64,000 nt of DNA from Leucosporidium creatinivorum (GCA_001600635.1 BCKL01000001.1:848808-912807); one strand, 5' to 3'. Shown: positions 37,220 to 48,573, counted from the first letter of the stretch. Program-made: numbers and translations. The notes: generated from the letters alone by a model not told the origin.

Positions 37220-39341
37220 CTAACGGCAAGGGTGGTAGCTGCACAGGGGAGGAGGGAGAGGAGAATCAGCGCCGAGCTCGAGGAAACACTGCAGCAAACG
37301 AGGCAACTTACTCATCGATCCTCAACAGCAGGCCGACCGTCTCGGTAGCCAGCTCAATCGCGCTCGTCGAGACCAACAGAGGCTGCAAGACGTTCTCCTC
37401 CAGAATGTTGCTAATCACTCCCTTCCGGACATTGATACCGGCGGTCCTCTCGCCCAGGGCATGTCGGTTCCTCAGCTCGGTGACCATGGCGATGGGGTTC
37501 AATCCGGCATTCTCAGCCAGGGTAGTGGGGATGACCTCGAGCGCCTCGGCGAAGGCGGCGAAGCAGTAGGCTTCCATGCCCTTGAGGGATTGAGCGTATT
37601 GGGATAAGAGGCGGGAAACGTGGATCTCGGGGGCTCCTCCTCCGGCGATGAGGAAGCTGGTGGATGGATGAGGATCAGCGCCGAGCCGAGCCGAGCGGAA
37701 CGAAAAGAGCGCCAGATCTCACCGCTTCTTGACGAGGCAACGAACCACACAGAGCGCATCGTGCAGACTCCTCTCCGACTCCTCCAAGACCAAGCTGTTG
37801 GCTCCCGTGCACAGCACCGAAACGGTCTTGCCGCTAGGGTTCTTGATCCCACTGACCCTCACGACCTTGGCTCCATTCCTCGAGATCTCCTCTACCAAAT
37901 CCGCCTCTCCCAGCTTATCAGCCGTCATCTGCTCCACATCCGAAATGGGCTTGCAGCCCAACGACCGGGCGAGGAACTCAATCTCGTCGCGCTCGACGTC
38001 GCGGACGGCGAGGATCTTGAGCTTTTGGAGGTAGGCCAGGGAGAGCTCGTTGGTCGCGTCGCGGAGGATTGACTTTTGGATGAGGAGGACGTTGCAGCCC
38101 GACTTCTTGATGGCTTTGCACATGTTGAGGATGTAGAGGCGCTCCTCCTTGAGGATCTTGTCCATCTGGCGGTAGTCGTTGACGACAATCTGGTTATCCA
38201 TCTGTGTGAGAGTAGCCCGAGTCAGCTTCACCCCCCTACGTAGCCCAACACCGAGGCGCTGACACCAAACTCACATCAGGTTTCGGCGGGCTCAGCTGGA
38301 ACTGGATGATTCCAATCTTTGCCTTCTCGATCCTCGTAGGTCCGCCGGCGGAAGTGATGACGTTCTGGTGCAGGAGAACACCGTCCATGAGCTCGGTGTC
38401 GTCGATAGTACCGCCGACCTTCTTGACGAGGCGGATGTCGCGAAGGTCGACGTTGGTCGAGGCGGGAGTAACGAGACGGAGGACAGAGTCGACGGCGATG
38501 GGGGAGAGGATGGAGGAGTATTGCGAGACGATCTATTAGAGAGCAGAGCGTGTTAGCACTGAAGAGGGCGCGCGCGCGCACTCCTTTGTCGGCGAAGCTC
38601 GACGACGCACCTTTGAGCTCAGACTGGTGCTGGCCGCGCGAAGGAGACTCTCGCGGTCGTTGAGGTCGACGGGAGTGGACATCTCGGTGAGGTACTCGAC
38701 GACCTTCTTGGCGGCGCGGGAGAACGACTCGGCAATGACGGTGGGGTGAATGCCCTTGTTCAGCAACTTCTCGGCGGCCCCGAGGAGGGATCCAGCCAGG
38801 ACGACGACCGAGGTGGTGCCATCTCCCGCCTCGATATCTTGAGCAGCGGAAAGGTCGACGAGCTGTGCGTGTTGTAGGGTAGCAGCAAGGCTGGTGAGCA
38901 AACGACGCGTCGAGCTGGCGCCAGAAAAGCACGAGAACCCACCATGCGAGCGGCGGGGTGCATGACACTCATGTGCTTGAGAATGGTAGCTCCGTCGTTG
39001 GTGATGACTACCTCTCCCTGGGCAGTCTGGATCATCTTGTCCATACCACGAGGGCCGAGCGAAGTTCGGACAGCATCCGCCACGGCTGAGGGGGGGAGAT
39101 GAAGGAGAGCGCGTCAGCTCTTGCTGCAGAGCTGTAGTGGAGTGAATGACTAACCCTTGGCAGCGGTCATGTTGCTGAGACGGACCTCGATGGGCTTCTC
39201 GGCATTCTGTAGGGCGGTAAAGTCGGTCAGCTCGACAATGAGACGCGGTGAGCTGGATGAGCCTACCTGGAAGTTGCGACGGGTAGCTCCTGCTCCTCCT
39301 GCTGAGGAAGCTGCTGCGGGTGCTGGTGCTACGGCTGCCAT
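37220..39341 (-). CDS. CCT4: CCT/TRiC chaperonin subunit delta
   Basis: This subunit of the eukaryotic cytosolic chaperonin folds actin, tubulin and WD40 proteins. It has about eight exons. The protein opens [20 protein letters not shown] and then has '[20 protein letters not shown]', '[20 protein letters not shown]', [19 protein letters not shown] (ATP site, DGTTS) and '[20 protein letters not shown]'. [20 protein letters not shown] and [20 protein letters not shown] follow, a stretch typical of delta. Then come '[20 protein letters not shown]', '[20 protein letters not shown]' TAGINVRKG and the short end RIDDYHPCR. The start codon lies only 120 bases from the divergent NTF2 start, so the two probably share a bidirectional promoter. 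Confidence 0.95.
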
Positions 39342-39461
39342 TTCTGTAGCCTGGTAGAAGAGACGAGGTGAGGGGTAAGGAAGAGAGAGAGGTTGCTGCT
39401 CGCCCTTCGTCCCCTTCCTTTCGCTTCTGCCGCTTCTAGTCCAAATCGCATCTCTTGCACC
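39342..39461. promoter_or_regulatory. bidirectional promoter, CCT4 / NTF2
   Basis: A 120-base gap separates two divergent housekeeping start codons. It is pyrimidine-rich on the plus strand and has no TATA box. The short distance means the two transcripts must start within a few tens of bases of each other. Confidence 0.5.
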
Positions 39462-40374
39462 ATGGTATGTTAGAGCTATCACAGAGCTACAGCGATATCC
39501 TGCTGCACCTCATCAGCCCCGCTCCCGCCTCAAGTCGAAAGCTGACCCTGCTTGGCTTGCTCGCTCCCCTCTAGGCTGACATCAACGCCATCGCGTGAGT
39601 CCTCTCGGCCTGCTACAGTACATAGAGTTAGCTGACCTTACTCTGTCTAATTACAGCAAGCAGGTAATCCTCCCTCCGACCTTGAAACCGCCCTGTAGCT
39701 CCTGCTGACCCGCTCCGTCTCTCTCTCGTCTTTCCAAGTTCACCGACTTCTACTACAACACCTTCGACAGCGATCGCACTCAGCTTGCTGGCCTTTACGT
39801 ATGTACTCGCTCGTCAGCTCCGCACTGTCAACCGCTGACCGCTCTCCCTGCAACAGAGGCCTCAGTCGATGTTGACCTTCGAGCAGGACCAGATTCAGGG
39901 AGCCGACGCCATCACCGCCAAGCTCGCTGTAGGTCTCTACTGGAACTCCGTGTACTGAGCCAGAGCTCACTCGACTCTCCGTGCTGCTTTACAGGGCCTG
40001 CCTTTCCAGAAGATCCAGCACCGAGTTTCGACCATGGACGCTCAGCCCGCTTCGACCACCGAGGCCGCCATGGTTGTTCTCGTCACTGGACAGCTCCTCG
40101 TGAGTCCGCTCTCTTACTTCGGACGAAGCTCCGAGGCCCCTACAATAACGAACCGACGCTGACCCTTACGCTCGCTCGCTTCGCCCGCCTTCGCCAGACT
40201 GGTGAGGAGCAGAACGCTCTCTCCTTCTCTCAGGTCTTCCACCTCCGCCCCGAGGGTGGATCCTACTACGTCGCCAACGACATCTTCGTGAGTCTCGGCT
40301 CGTCGCTTCGAAGCTCCAGCTCGGCGGGAAGCTGACTGTGTCCCTCGTTGCTACAGCGTCTCGTCTACGGTTAA
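39462..40374 (+). CDS. NTF2: nuclear transport factor 2, with tiny first exons
   Basis: NTF2 carries Ran-GDP into the nucleus. The first coding exon is only ATG (39462-39464), followed by GTATGT. Exon 2 is 20 nt (39575-39594) and exon 3 is 7 nt (39657-39663, CAAGCAG). Together they code for MADINAIAKQ. Exon 4 starts FTDFYYNTFDSDRTQLAGLY. Later exons give RPQSMLTFEQDQIQGADAIT, GLPFQKIQHRVSTMDAQPAS, AMVVLVTGQLL, 'GEEQNALSFSQVFHLRPEGG' SYYVANDIF and RLVYG. The small Ran-binding alpha+beta cone is complete at about 125 residues. The exon chain was confirmed because the joins restore the conserved N-terminus without frame break. The microexon leaves little room for normal exon recognition. Confidence 0.93.
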
Positions 40375-40644
40375 GCGGAGCATACCTGAAGGGTGGAGTT
40401 CAGACATGTGGTTGTCGGAGTGGCATTGGATCGCTGGCACGAGCGGAGGCCCCGTTCGGCCGAGCCCAGAGACAGCGGCTGAAGTAGTGCAGGGGAGAGT
40501 GATTGCTTAGTGTAATGCGGAACAAGAAGATCAAGATATCGATGCAACGGTCAAAAAAGCGAAGTGCACCTCACCTTCACACTCGAGCAAAGCAAGCTCC
40601 GCCGCGCGCTTCACAGCTCTCACTCCGACCACTCGCTTCGCCGG

Positions 40645-43600
40645 ATGAGCGACTTAGTGCTCGAGGATGGGTTCGCCCACCTGGAAGGAGCTTCGGCTTA
40701 TTCGTTAGACGATACAGCGTCTGCTCACTCTTCCAGCGCCCTCTCGCAAGCTGATCACCAACATCAGCCTCAGCACTCGCACTCGCACTCGCACTCGCAC
40801 CTCCACCACCCGCCGCACCTCTCCGGCTCTTCTTCCTCCGACTTGGACGACGTCGACCACATTAATAACCTCGAACTCAACTTTGACGACTTGTCCATCT
40901 CGGCGCTGGATGGAGCAGGAGGCGAAGGTCAGCAAGGAGGAGCAGGAGGAGTGGCCAACTTGTACGAGGAGGACTTTGATGGCATGTTGGACGACTTGAA
41001 CAGGGAACTACCTCCACACGCTTGCAGGTGAGCTCTCCCTTCGCTGTAGCTCTACAGGGCGATCCAGCCCAGAGAAGCGCTGACTCTGTTGCTCCCTCCG
41101 CTCCCTTTCTGTCGCTCGCTCAGCTACTGTGGCATCCACAACCCCGCCTGCGTCGTCAAGTGCCTCATCTGCCAGAAATGGTTCTGCAACTCGCGCGGCT
41201 CGACTTCCGGCTCCCACATCGTTAACCACCTCGTCCGCGCAAAGCACAAGGAGGTGACGCTTCACGCCGAATCCCCGCTCGGCGAGACGACGCCCGAGTG
41301 CTACTCGTGTGGAGCCAAGAACGTCTTCATCCTCGGATTCATCCCCGCCAAGAGCGATACCGTCGTCGTCCTTCTCTGCCGGTCAGTTCGACCTCCGCTT
41401 CCCTCGACTCGCTCCGAGCTAACCTTTCTACCACTCACAGACAACCTTGCGCCGCCATGCAATCGTCCAAGGACATCGTCTGGGATACAACCCAATGGTC
41501 ACCTCTCATCGAGGACCGCTCCTTCCTCTCCTGGCTCGTCAAGGTCCCCTCGGAGCAAGAGCAGCTTCGCGCCCGCCAGATCACCTTCCAGCAGATCAAC
41601 AAGCTCGAGGAACTCTGGAAGGACAACGCTACGGCTACGTTGGAGGATCTCGAGAAGCCCGGAATCGATGACGAGCCTCAGCCGATCCTGCTTCGGTGAG
41701 TCTGAGTTCGGCGACTGCTTTGGCAAGAGCAAGCTGACCTGTCTTCGTCTCGCAACAGCTACGAGGACGCCTACCAGTACCAAAACATCTTCGGCCCCCT
41801 CGTCAAGATCGAAGCCGACTACGACAAGCGCCTCAAAGAATCGCAGACGCAGGAGGGGCTCGTCGTTCGCTGGGATATGGGACTCAACCAGAAACGCATC
41901 GCCTGGTTCAACCTCCCCAAGCTCGAGTCGGGAGAAGTCAGGCTCGCTGTCGGAGATGAGCTGAGGTTGAGGTACAGCGGCGAGATGCACAAGCATTGGG
42001 AGGGGCTCGGACATGTCATCAAGGTGCCCAACAGTGCGTTTGAGCTCTTACCTTGCGCGCTGTAGCGTTCGCTGACCTTTGCTCCACACGTAGACATCTC
42101 CGACGAGATCGCCCTCGAGCTTCGCCGCAACGATGGCGTCCCCTCGGACTGCACCCACAACTTCTCGGCCGATTTCGTCTGGAAATCGACCTCGTTCGAT
42201 CGCATGCAGCTCGCCATGAAGACGTTCGCTGTCGACGAGCACAGTGTGTCGGGGTACATCTACCACAAGCTCATGGGACACGAGGCGGATCCGCCGCAGG
42301 TCTTGAGGGCGCAGATGCCGAAGAGGTGAGTGAGGATCGAGGAGGAGGAGGGGAGACGAGGGAGCTGACTCGTTTGCTGCAGGGTTTCCGCTCCTACGCT
42401 CCCCGACCTCAACCACTCTCAGATCTACGCCGTCAAGTCCGTGTTGCAGAAGCCGCTCAGCCTCATCCAGGTTGGTCCCCCTTCCTTCGCTCCCTCTCGG
42501 CGCTCGCTCACCTCCCCTCCTCTTCGCAACAGGGACCTCCCGGAACCGGAAAGACCGTCACCTCCGCCTCGATCGTCTACCACCTCTCCAAGATGAACCC
42601 CGGCCAAGTCCTCGTCTGCGCCCCCTCCAACGTCGCCGTCGACCAACTCACCGAAAAGATCCACGCCACGGGGCTCAAAGTCGTCCGCGTGACGGCCAAA
42701 TCTCGCGAGGCGCTCGAATCCTCCGTCTCGTACCTTACTCTCCACTCCCAGGTCGCCAACTCGGATACGCATACCGAACTGCAGAAGCTCATTCAGCTCA
42801 AGGAGAGTCAGGGAGAGTTGAGCTCGGGCGATGAGAGGAAGTTCAAGGCGTTGACCAGGGCGTGCGAGAGGGAGATTCTCAATAACGCGGATGTCATTTG
42901 CTGTACTTGTGTGGGATGTGGAGATCCGAGGTTGGCCAAGTTCAAGTTTAGGACGGTCCTCATCGACGAGGCCACCCAGGCGGTTAGTGGTGTGGCGTTG
43001 AAGATCGGCGTAGGATCTCGAGCTGACGCGTACTTTCCTATAGACCGAGCCCGAGTGCATGATCCCCCTCACCTTCGGCGTCAAGCAGCTCGTCATGGTC
43101 GGAGGTGAGCTGGGAATCGCTCGTTCGTCTCGCCTACCTTTGCTGACCCACGCAACCTCCCATAGATCACTCTCAGCTCGGCCCCACCATCATGAACAAA
43201 AAGGCCGCCCGCGCCGGTCTCACTCAATCCCTCTTCGAGCGTCTCGTCCTCCTCGGTAACCGCCCCATCCGCCTCCAAGTCCAGTACCGCATGCACCCCT
43301 GCCTCTCCGAGTTCCCCTCCAACATGTTCTACGAGGGAACGCTCCAGAACGGAGTCACCGCTCCCGAGCGCCTCAAGAAGAATGTCGACTTCCCCTGGCC
43401 TCAGCCCACGACGCCGATGTACTTCCATCAGAACCTCGGACAGGAGGAGATCTCCTCGAGTGGAACGTCGTTCCTCAACAGGTGTGTATGATGGCTTTCG
43501 TGCCCTACCATTGCAGGCTGACCCCTCCTTCGTACGCAGGACCGAGGCTTCCAACGTCGAGAAGATCGTCACCCGCTTCTTCAAGTCGGGCGTGCTCCCC

Positions 43601-44618
43601 AGCCAGATCGGAGTCATCACCCCCTACGAAGGTCAACGCTCCTACATTGTCAGCTACATGCAGTTCAACGGCACGCTCAAGAAGGAGCTGTACAAGGAGG
43701 TTGAGGTCGCCAGTGTCGACGCCTTCCAGGGACGAGAGAAGGACTACATCATCGTCTCGTGCGTCAGGAGTAACGAGCACCAGGGCATCGGATTCCTCAA
43801 CGACCCTCGTCGCCTCAACGTCGCCCTCACTCGAGCCAAGTACGGTCTCGTCATCCTCGGCAACCCCAAGGTCCTCAGCAAGGTCAGTCTCTCTGCTTAT
43901 CTGTTACGCTCGCTTTCGCTGACAGAGCTACGGATACAGCACACCCTCTGGCACTATCTCCTGACGCACTACAAGGAGAAGAAGTGCCTCGTCGAGGGCC
44001 CGCTCAACAACCTCCAGCCGAGCATGATCCAGTTCAGCAAGCCTCGCCGCCCCTTCGACCGCAACGCCAACTCGAACCGCTTTGAGCACAGTGCTCGCGA
44101 CGTCTTGAACGGCACTGCTGGCAACGGCGATGGTGAGTCTCGCGCAGCGACTGAGAGACGAACGCCGAGCTAATCCTCCTTCCCCAGCTCGTGGCAACGG
44201 CGTGCCCTCCCGCTTCGACGCCGCCTTCTTCCGCACGCACGATGCCATCGGCTCCATCCCCTCTGACGCCCAATCCGTCCGCTCGCAAGCTACGTATTCC
44301 TCCGGCCTCCCAACCTTCTCCCAAGCGGGCTCGAGCTACCCCAACGGCGTCAAGCGCGGCGCGAGCAGCTACGCCTCCTCGACCTTCAGCCAGGACCTCC
44401 TCTCGCACACCGACTCGCAGAGCGTACGCGACGATGCCAGCAGCGTCGCAGGAGGAGGAGCCAGCAGCATTGCCTTCTCGCAGGCGGATCGTCTCAGGAG
44501 GAACAGCCTCTCGCTGTCGGATGCGGTCAGCAGCTTCGACTACAAGAGCCAGAGGGACGACGACGACGATAGGAGCACCACCTACACGACCTCCCAGGCT
44601 GGGACGACCGAGTACTAG
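40645..44618 (+). CDS. UPF1: RNA helicase UPF1 (nonsense-mediated decay)
   Basis: This SF1 helicase is the core of nonsense-mediated mRNA decay. The N-terminus has a His-Ser repeat ([13 protein letters not shown]) and acidic patches. The Cys/His-rich domain is strongly conserved: [59 protein letters not shown] and LLCRQPCA. Helicase motifs follow: GPPGTGKT, '[20 protein letters not shown]', [23 protein letters not shown], '[17 protein letters not shown]', [20 protein letters not shown] and [10 protein letters not shown]. The C-terminal tail (about 130 residues) has six or more Ser/Thr-Gln sites ([43 protein letters not shown]), like the SMG1-type phosphorylation cluster. It has about nine introns. 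ATG 40645 is preferred to an upstream in-frame ATG because it starts the acidic N-terminus. It looks intact. Confidence 0.96.
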
Positions 44619-45009
44619 GGAGTGGATCTCGCTTGGAGGAGCCGACATCTTTCGGCCTCCACACCCCCTTCTCCCTCGCCGCTCCGACGCTCTCCTTCGC
44701 TCGCGCGATCGGCACGACCGCTTCCTTCTTTCATCTCTTGTCCTTTCCTACCGCCTCCACCCTCGTCACTTCCTCGCCATTGCCTCCAAGGGGGAGGCTT
44801 GGAGGATCGTTCGCCTGCGAAGGCCGACGACTGGTCTTCGGGAGCTGAACGGCAGTAGGACGAGCTGAGGTTGATGTAGGGAGATAGCTTCTGTTTGTAG
44901 CTTCTTGTCGCTACAATCCGAGATGAAGCTTGATAGGAGCGGTTCGAAGTCGAGTCCCTGCGAAGCGAATCTTGAGCTCTCCCTTCCTCCGCTCATTCGC
45001 ATCTCGGCC
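44619..45009. other. UPF1 3' UTR and promoter of the helical-repeat gene
   Basis: No gene is supported. An in-frame ATG at 44905 lies upstream of the preferred start but codes for a stretch without targeting character. Confidence 0.5.
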
Positions 45010-47010
45010 ATGGCTTCCTGCCCCGCCTGCCTGTCGGCTTCGCTAAGGCGGATTCCACGGCCATCAGCTCGCTCATTCACGTCATGGTTCTCTGTACCTT
45101 CTCCTACACCGGCACCAGCGGATCAGCAGCCCGTCGCCTCGACCTCTCGATTGCCTGGCTCCACGCCTACATCTACCTCGAAGCAGCTACCGACGCGTAG
45201 AGCTGAACAGCAGCTCTCGCAGCCATCTCCTCGTCCTAGGCAAGCAGTCGACCGCAGGACGGAGCGCCTCAAAACGCGGATGGTCACTTCGCTGCAGGCT
45301 CGCAAAGGACGAGAAGCTCTTCGCATGTTATTGGACTCGCTGAAGGATCCAGCGAGGAGTCCTCCACCAGACAAGGCGGTCGGCCTGGCCTACCTCTTCT
45401 TCGCCTACAACAAGCCAGAACTCGCCGTCGAGGTCGTCCTTAAGATGCACGACCTGGGCTACCGAATCCCGCCTGCCATGGGCGTCAAGCTTCTTAAATC
45501 AGCCTACCATGAGCTCGCGGTCGACCCCGCCAAGCTGGCCGTCGTCGTCAGCTGGCTCCAGGAGGGCGTTGCGAACGAGCGGAGGAGGGGAGAGGGCGAG
45601 GAGCTGGACGTCGGGCTCGTCCTGACGGTCATGGACTTGTTGAAGCAGCTGGGACATGCCGAATGGGCGATGGGCATCTTCCAGGCGTGGTTGGAGGCGC
45701 TGCCGAAGGGGCAGGTCGGGCCGAGCATGGTGTGGAGCCAGGGGATCTCGGTGCTCGCATCGGTCGGCGAGCTGGCGGGTGCAAGGGAGCTCTTTTATGA
45801 GTGGAGGAAACGATGGCTTGAAGTCTACCGCCTTGGATCTTCCTCACTTCCCACCTCGCCGAGTTCACCCCACTCTCCCATCGCCGAATCCTCCTCCTCC
45901 TCCTCGCCTTCAGCTCCTCCACCTCGACCAAAAACCCTTCCTGAACAACCCTACGTCACCCTCCTCACCGCTTACGCCACCAACGTCTCCACCGCACCCT
46001 CTCACAAAGATCCCATCAACCCCATCCTCGCTCTCATCCGCCGAGACGATCTCCCTCTCTCCCTCAACCTCCTGCACGCCCTCCTTCGCATCGAGCTCCA
46101 CCGCAACCGCTTCTTCTCCTTTTGGGGGCTGTGGAACAAGGTCGCCGAAGGAGGCTGGCGACGTAATCAAGTCTCCTGGTCGCTCGCCATCAGGGCCAAA
46201 CTGCAACAGGATTCGCTCCTCATCCGACGAGCGCGCAAGCGCGGAAGCCCTCTTCAAACCCTCCTTCCCGACTCTTACGTCGATGCTCGTGCTCCCGCCC
46301 CGCGCGAGCTCTTCCGCCAATTCCTCGAGGATCATCAGCAGGCGACGAGAGGACGCCCTTCCCTTCAACTCGCCCTCGCCACTGGCTCCGTCTCGTCGAC
46401 CACGACGCTCAACAGGTTCCTCTCCCTGTTCATCGCCCGCGATGACTGGCAAGGAGCGGCTGTCGTACTCGAGACGTTCGGCGTTCATCACGTCGAGCCA
46501 GACATGACTACCCACGGTGATGTGGTGGTCGGTGTTGTTCGGTCCTGGGAGAAGGGGAGGCTCAGAGGAGAATTGGAGGAGGAGGAATGCCTCCTGGAGG
46601 GTGCAGAGAAGAGCGAGGCGTCGAGGCTCGCCTCGGGGAGGATGCGGAAGCGGGCGGCGCGGCTCGGCCCAGGCGCAGGGGGGGAGCTCATCACTCGCAT
46701 AATCGAGCAGCGCCAATTCCGGATCGGCATGTTCGTCAAGAACCCTTTGGGAGGCGTTGAAGGAGAGGAGGAGGGGACGCAGCAGGCGCCGCCGTGGATG
46801 CTCGTGCGTGAGAGGAGGGAGATGGGCTATCTCTTCTCCCTCCTTCGACGTAGCGAGGGTTTGGATGAGCTACGGTGGATGGAGCAGATGAAGGAGACAA
46901 GGAAGGAGATGCTACCTCGGCGGTGGGGCATGGTGGAGAGGAAGCGATGGTCCGCCGAGGCGAGTGAAAGGGAGGCGAGAGACGTAGCTATTGCTGGTAA
47001 CGGTCGCTGA
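45010..47010 (+). CDS. mitochondrial helical-repeat (PPR-like) protein
   Basis: This single uninterrupted exon codes for 666 residues, a striking contrast to the intron-rich neighbours. The N-terminus MASCPACLSASLRRIPRPSA RSFTSWF is Arg-rich and lacks acids, typical of a mitochondrial presequence; this is why 45010 is chosen over 44905. Repeating helix pairs follow, with GREALRMLLDSLKD, 'VGLAYLFFAYNKPELAVEVV' LKMHDLGYRI, 'AMGVKLLKSAYHELAVDPAK', 'VLTVMDLLKQLGHAEWAMGI' FQAW and 'GISVLASVGELAGARELFYE'. They resemble degenerate PPR motifs. A Ser/Pro insert lies near residues 280-310. A basic C-terminal region (VRERREMGYLFSLLRRSEGL) ends the protein. PPR proteins act in organelle RNA processing or translation; that role is inferred. 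An intronless gene in this genome might be a retrocopy, but no poly-A tract was seen. Confidence 0.68.
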   Translation: MASCPACLSASLRRIPRPSARSFTSWFSVPSPTPAPADQQPVASTSRLPGSTPTSTSKQLPTRRAEQQLSQPSPRPRQAVDRRTERLKTRMVTSLQARKGREALRMLLDSLKDPARSPPPDKAVGLAYLFFAYNKPELAVEVVLKMHDLGYRIPPAMGVKLLKSAYHELAVDPAKLAVVVSWLQEGVANERRRGEGEELDVGLVLTVMDLLKQLGHAEWAMGIFQAWLEALPKGQVGPSMVWSQGISVLASVGELAGARELFYEWRKRWLEVYRLGSSSLPTSPSSPHSPIAESSSSSSPSAPPPRPKTLPEQPYVTLLTAYATNVSTAPSHKDPINPILALIRRDDLPLSLNLLHALLRIELHRNRFFSFWGLWNKVAEGGWRRNQVSWSLAIRAKLQQDSLLIRRARKRGSPLQTLLPDSYVDARAPAPRELFRQFLEDHQQATRGRPSLQLALATGSVSSTTTLNRFLSLFIARDDWQGAAVVLETFGVHHVEPDMTTHGDVVVGVVRSWEKGRLRGELEEEECLLEGAEKSEASRLASGRMRKRAARLGPGAGGELITRIIEQRQFRIGMFVKNPLGGVEGEEEGTQQAPPWMLVRERREMGYLFSLLRRSEGLDELRWMEQMKETRKEMLPRRWGMVERKRWSAEASEREARDVAIAGNGR

Positions 47011-47349
47011 ACGTTCTATAGCTTTCCTGCTTTCAACATCTTACCTCGCCTTCGCTCGCAAATGTTTCCTGACTCGCCGGCCGTCATGCAACTCGAGATG
47101 CGAAAATATTCTGGAGACGGCGTCGCAAGCCTGTAGAAGTCCAGAGGCGCCGAATTATAAGAGTAAAAGAGCTTTTCTTCTGATCTGGACTAGTACAAAC
47201 GAGCAGAACCTCTCTCTTCTCGTATCCTTGACTTTTCGCCGAGCTCCACTCTTTTCTCTCCTCCCATCGACGACGTGGTCAAAGGCTATCTGGTATCACA
47301 AACGGGTATCAATCCGCGCAACTGAGGCTCACTCCGACCTATCACCCTC
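47011..47349. other. convergent intergenic region
   Basis: No gene is supported between the PPR-like stop and the F-box copy B stop. Confidence 0.45.
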
Positions 47350-48573
47350 TCACTCGCTATCCCCAGTGCTCTCTCCCTCAGACTCTTCCTCTCCGTCGTC
47401 CTCTTCCCACACCTCCGCATCTGGCCAGCTGACGACAATCCCTCGCTCGGCAGCGGCTGTCTCAATCTGCTTCAGCTCTTGGGTCGGTCGAAATCTCGTC
47501 ACGGCGTCCTCCTCATCTTCCTCCCCCTCCACCGCCGGACAGGCGAGATCCAGCGTGTGCAGCCCGCGGAGGCAGCGCGAGTCTGCGAGGGCATCGAGTA
47601 TGTAGTCGGTGGAGAGAGGGGGCCAGCCCAAGTTGAAGGAGGTGAGTGATGCTGGGATGAGCTGGAGAATGTTTGTCGACTCAAGGCGAGGCGGTCGGGT
47701 CTCGGTGATGTTGATCCAGTGCCTCAGTTCGAGTCGATGCAGCGTGGGGCGCGTTTTGAGCAGTCTGAAGATGGCCTCAATGTTGTTGCGCAGTGTGGAA
47801 CCCAGATCGCAAATGATTTCGAGCCGGTGCAGGACAGTGAAAGGGGAAAGGTCCAGCGCCGGCGCGATTGGGAGGTCATCGAGCTCGAGCTCAAGCTCAC
47901 AGAGTGTGCTCCGAGAGCTTTCGAGCAGAGCTTGAGGTAGCGCGAAGTCGTGCGATGGGTCATCCGTGCCGGTCGCGAACTTGCGAAGATGGAAAAGGGG
48001 TGAGGTCCGAAGTGATCTGACTGCCGCGACGTTGATCCGAAGGCTTTTGAGAGCGCTGAAGGATGACAGAAGATCGTCGATGGGGAGCGACCAGACGTTT
48101 CCAAGGAGAGAGAAGTTCGTGAGCTGCCCTCCGACGGCCTGGAGCGAGCGGGCGATGGAGGGTGGAGTAGGACGGTCGGCGAGAGCCTCGGGAAGGTGCA
48201 GAGAGAGGGAAACGACATTCGTGCAGACTAGCAGGGTCGTGTCGACATTGTCCTCAATCTCCTGCAGGTCCTCTCCAGCAGCGCCGATGCCCAGCTCGCG
48301 GACAAGGGCGGCGAGGTGGGGCGAGGAGACGAGCGTCGCTAGCAGCTGAGTGCTCGTGTGTTGGCCGTCGATATCTTGACTGTCGGCGTCGGAGGACTCG
48401 AAGGTGAGGTAAAGGTTGTAGTACAATGTTTCTCTGGCGAACGGGAGGAACGATTTGACGACGAGGCAGCACGCTGCTGTGTCGCGGTCTTGGTTCGGGC
48501 GGCCGCCGTATGCCACGTTCGTCTGACGAATGATAGCGCCAATGATCTCGGGAGGTAGGGAGGGAAGAGACAT
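47350..48573 (-). CDS. F-box/LRR-like protein, copy B
   Basis: This single exon codes for 407 residues. The start 'MSLPSLPPEIIGAIIRQTNV' followed by CCLVVKSFLPFARETLYYNL is an F-box-like domain. About seven leucine-rich segments follow, including 'SSPHLAALVRELGIGAAGED', 'CTNVVSLSLHLPEALADRPT', TLCELELELDDLPIAPALDL, 'FTVLHRLEIICDLGSTLRNN' and RPTLHRLELRHWINI. The end is 'LKQIETAAAERGIVVSWPDA' plus a Glu-rich tail. Relative to copy A (23721-24845) it has an insert after the first F-box helix and an intact frame. The two share the F-box and C-terminal patterns but are only distantly similar in the body. F-box/LRR proteins act as SCF substrate receptors. The target is unknown. Confidence 0.78.
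   Translation of the reverse strand: MSLPSLPPEIIGAIIRQTNVAYGGRPNQDRDTAACCLVVKSFLPFARETLYYNLYLTFESSDADSQDIDGQHTSTQLLATLVSSPHLAALVRELGIGAAGEDLQEIEDNVDTTLLVCTNVVSLSLHLPEALADRPTPPSIARSLQAVGGQLTNFSLLGNVWSLPIDDLLSSFSALKSLRINVAAVRSLRTSPLFHLRKFATGTDDPSHDFALPQALLESSRSTLCELELELDDLPIAPALDLSPFTVLHRLEIICDLGSTLRNNIEAIFRLLKTRPTLHRLELRHWINITETRPPRLESTNILQLIPASLTSFNLGWPPLSTDYILDALADSRCLRGLHTLDLACPAVEGEEDEEDAVTRFRPTQELKQIETAAAERGIVVSWPDAEVWEEDDGEEESEGESTGDSE

Noticed and set aside
44905-45009. 35-residue upstream extension of the PPR-like protein
   Set aside because: It would mask the clear mitochondrial presequence beginning at 45010.
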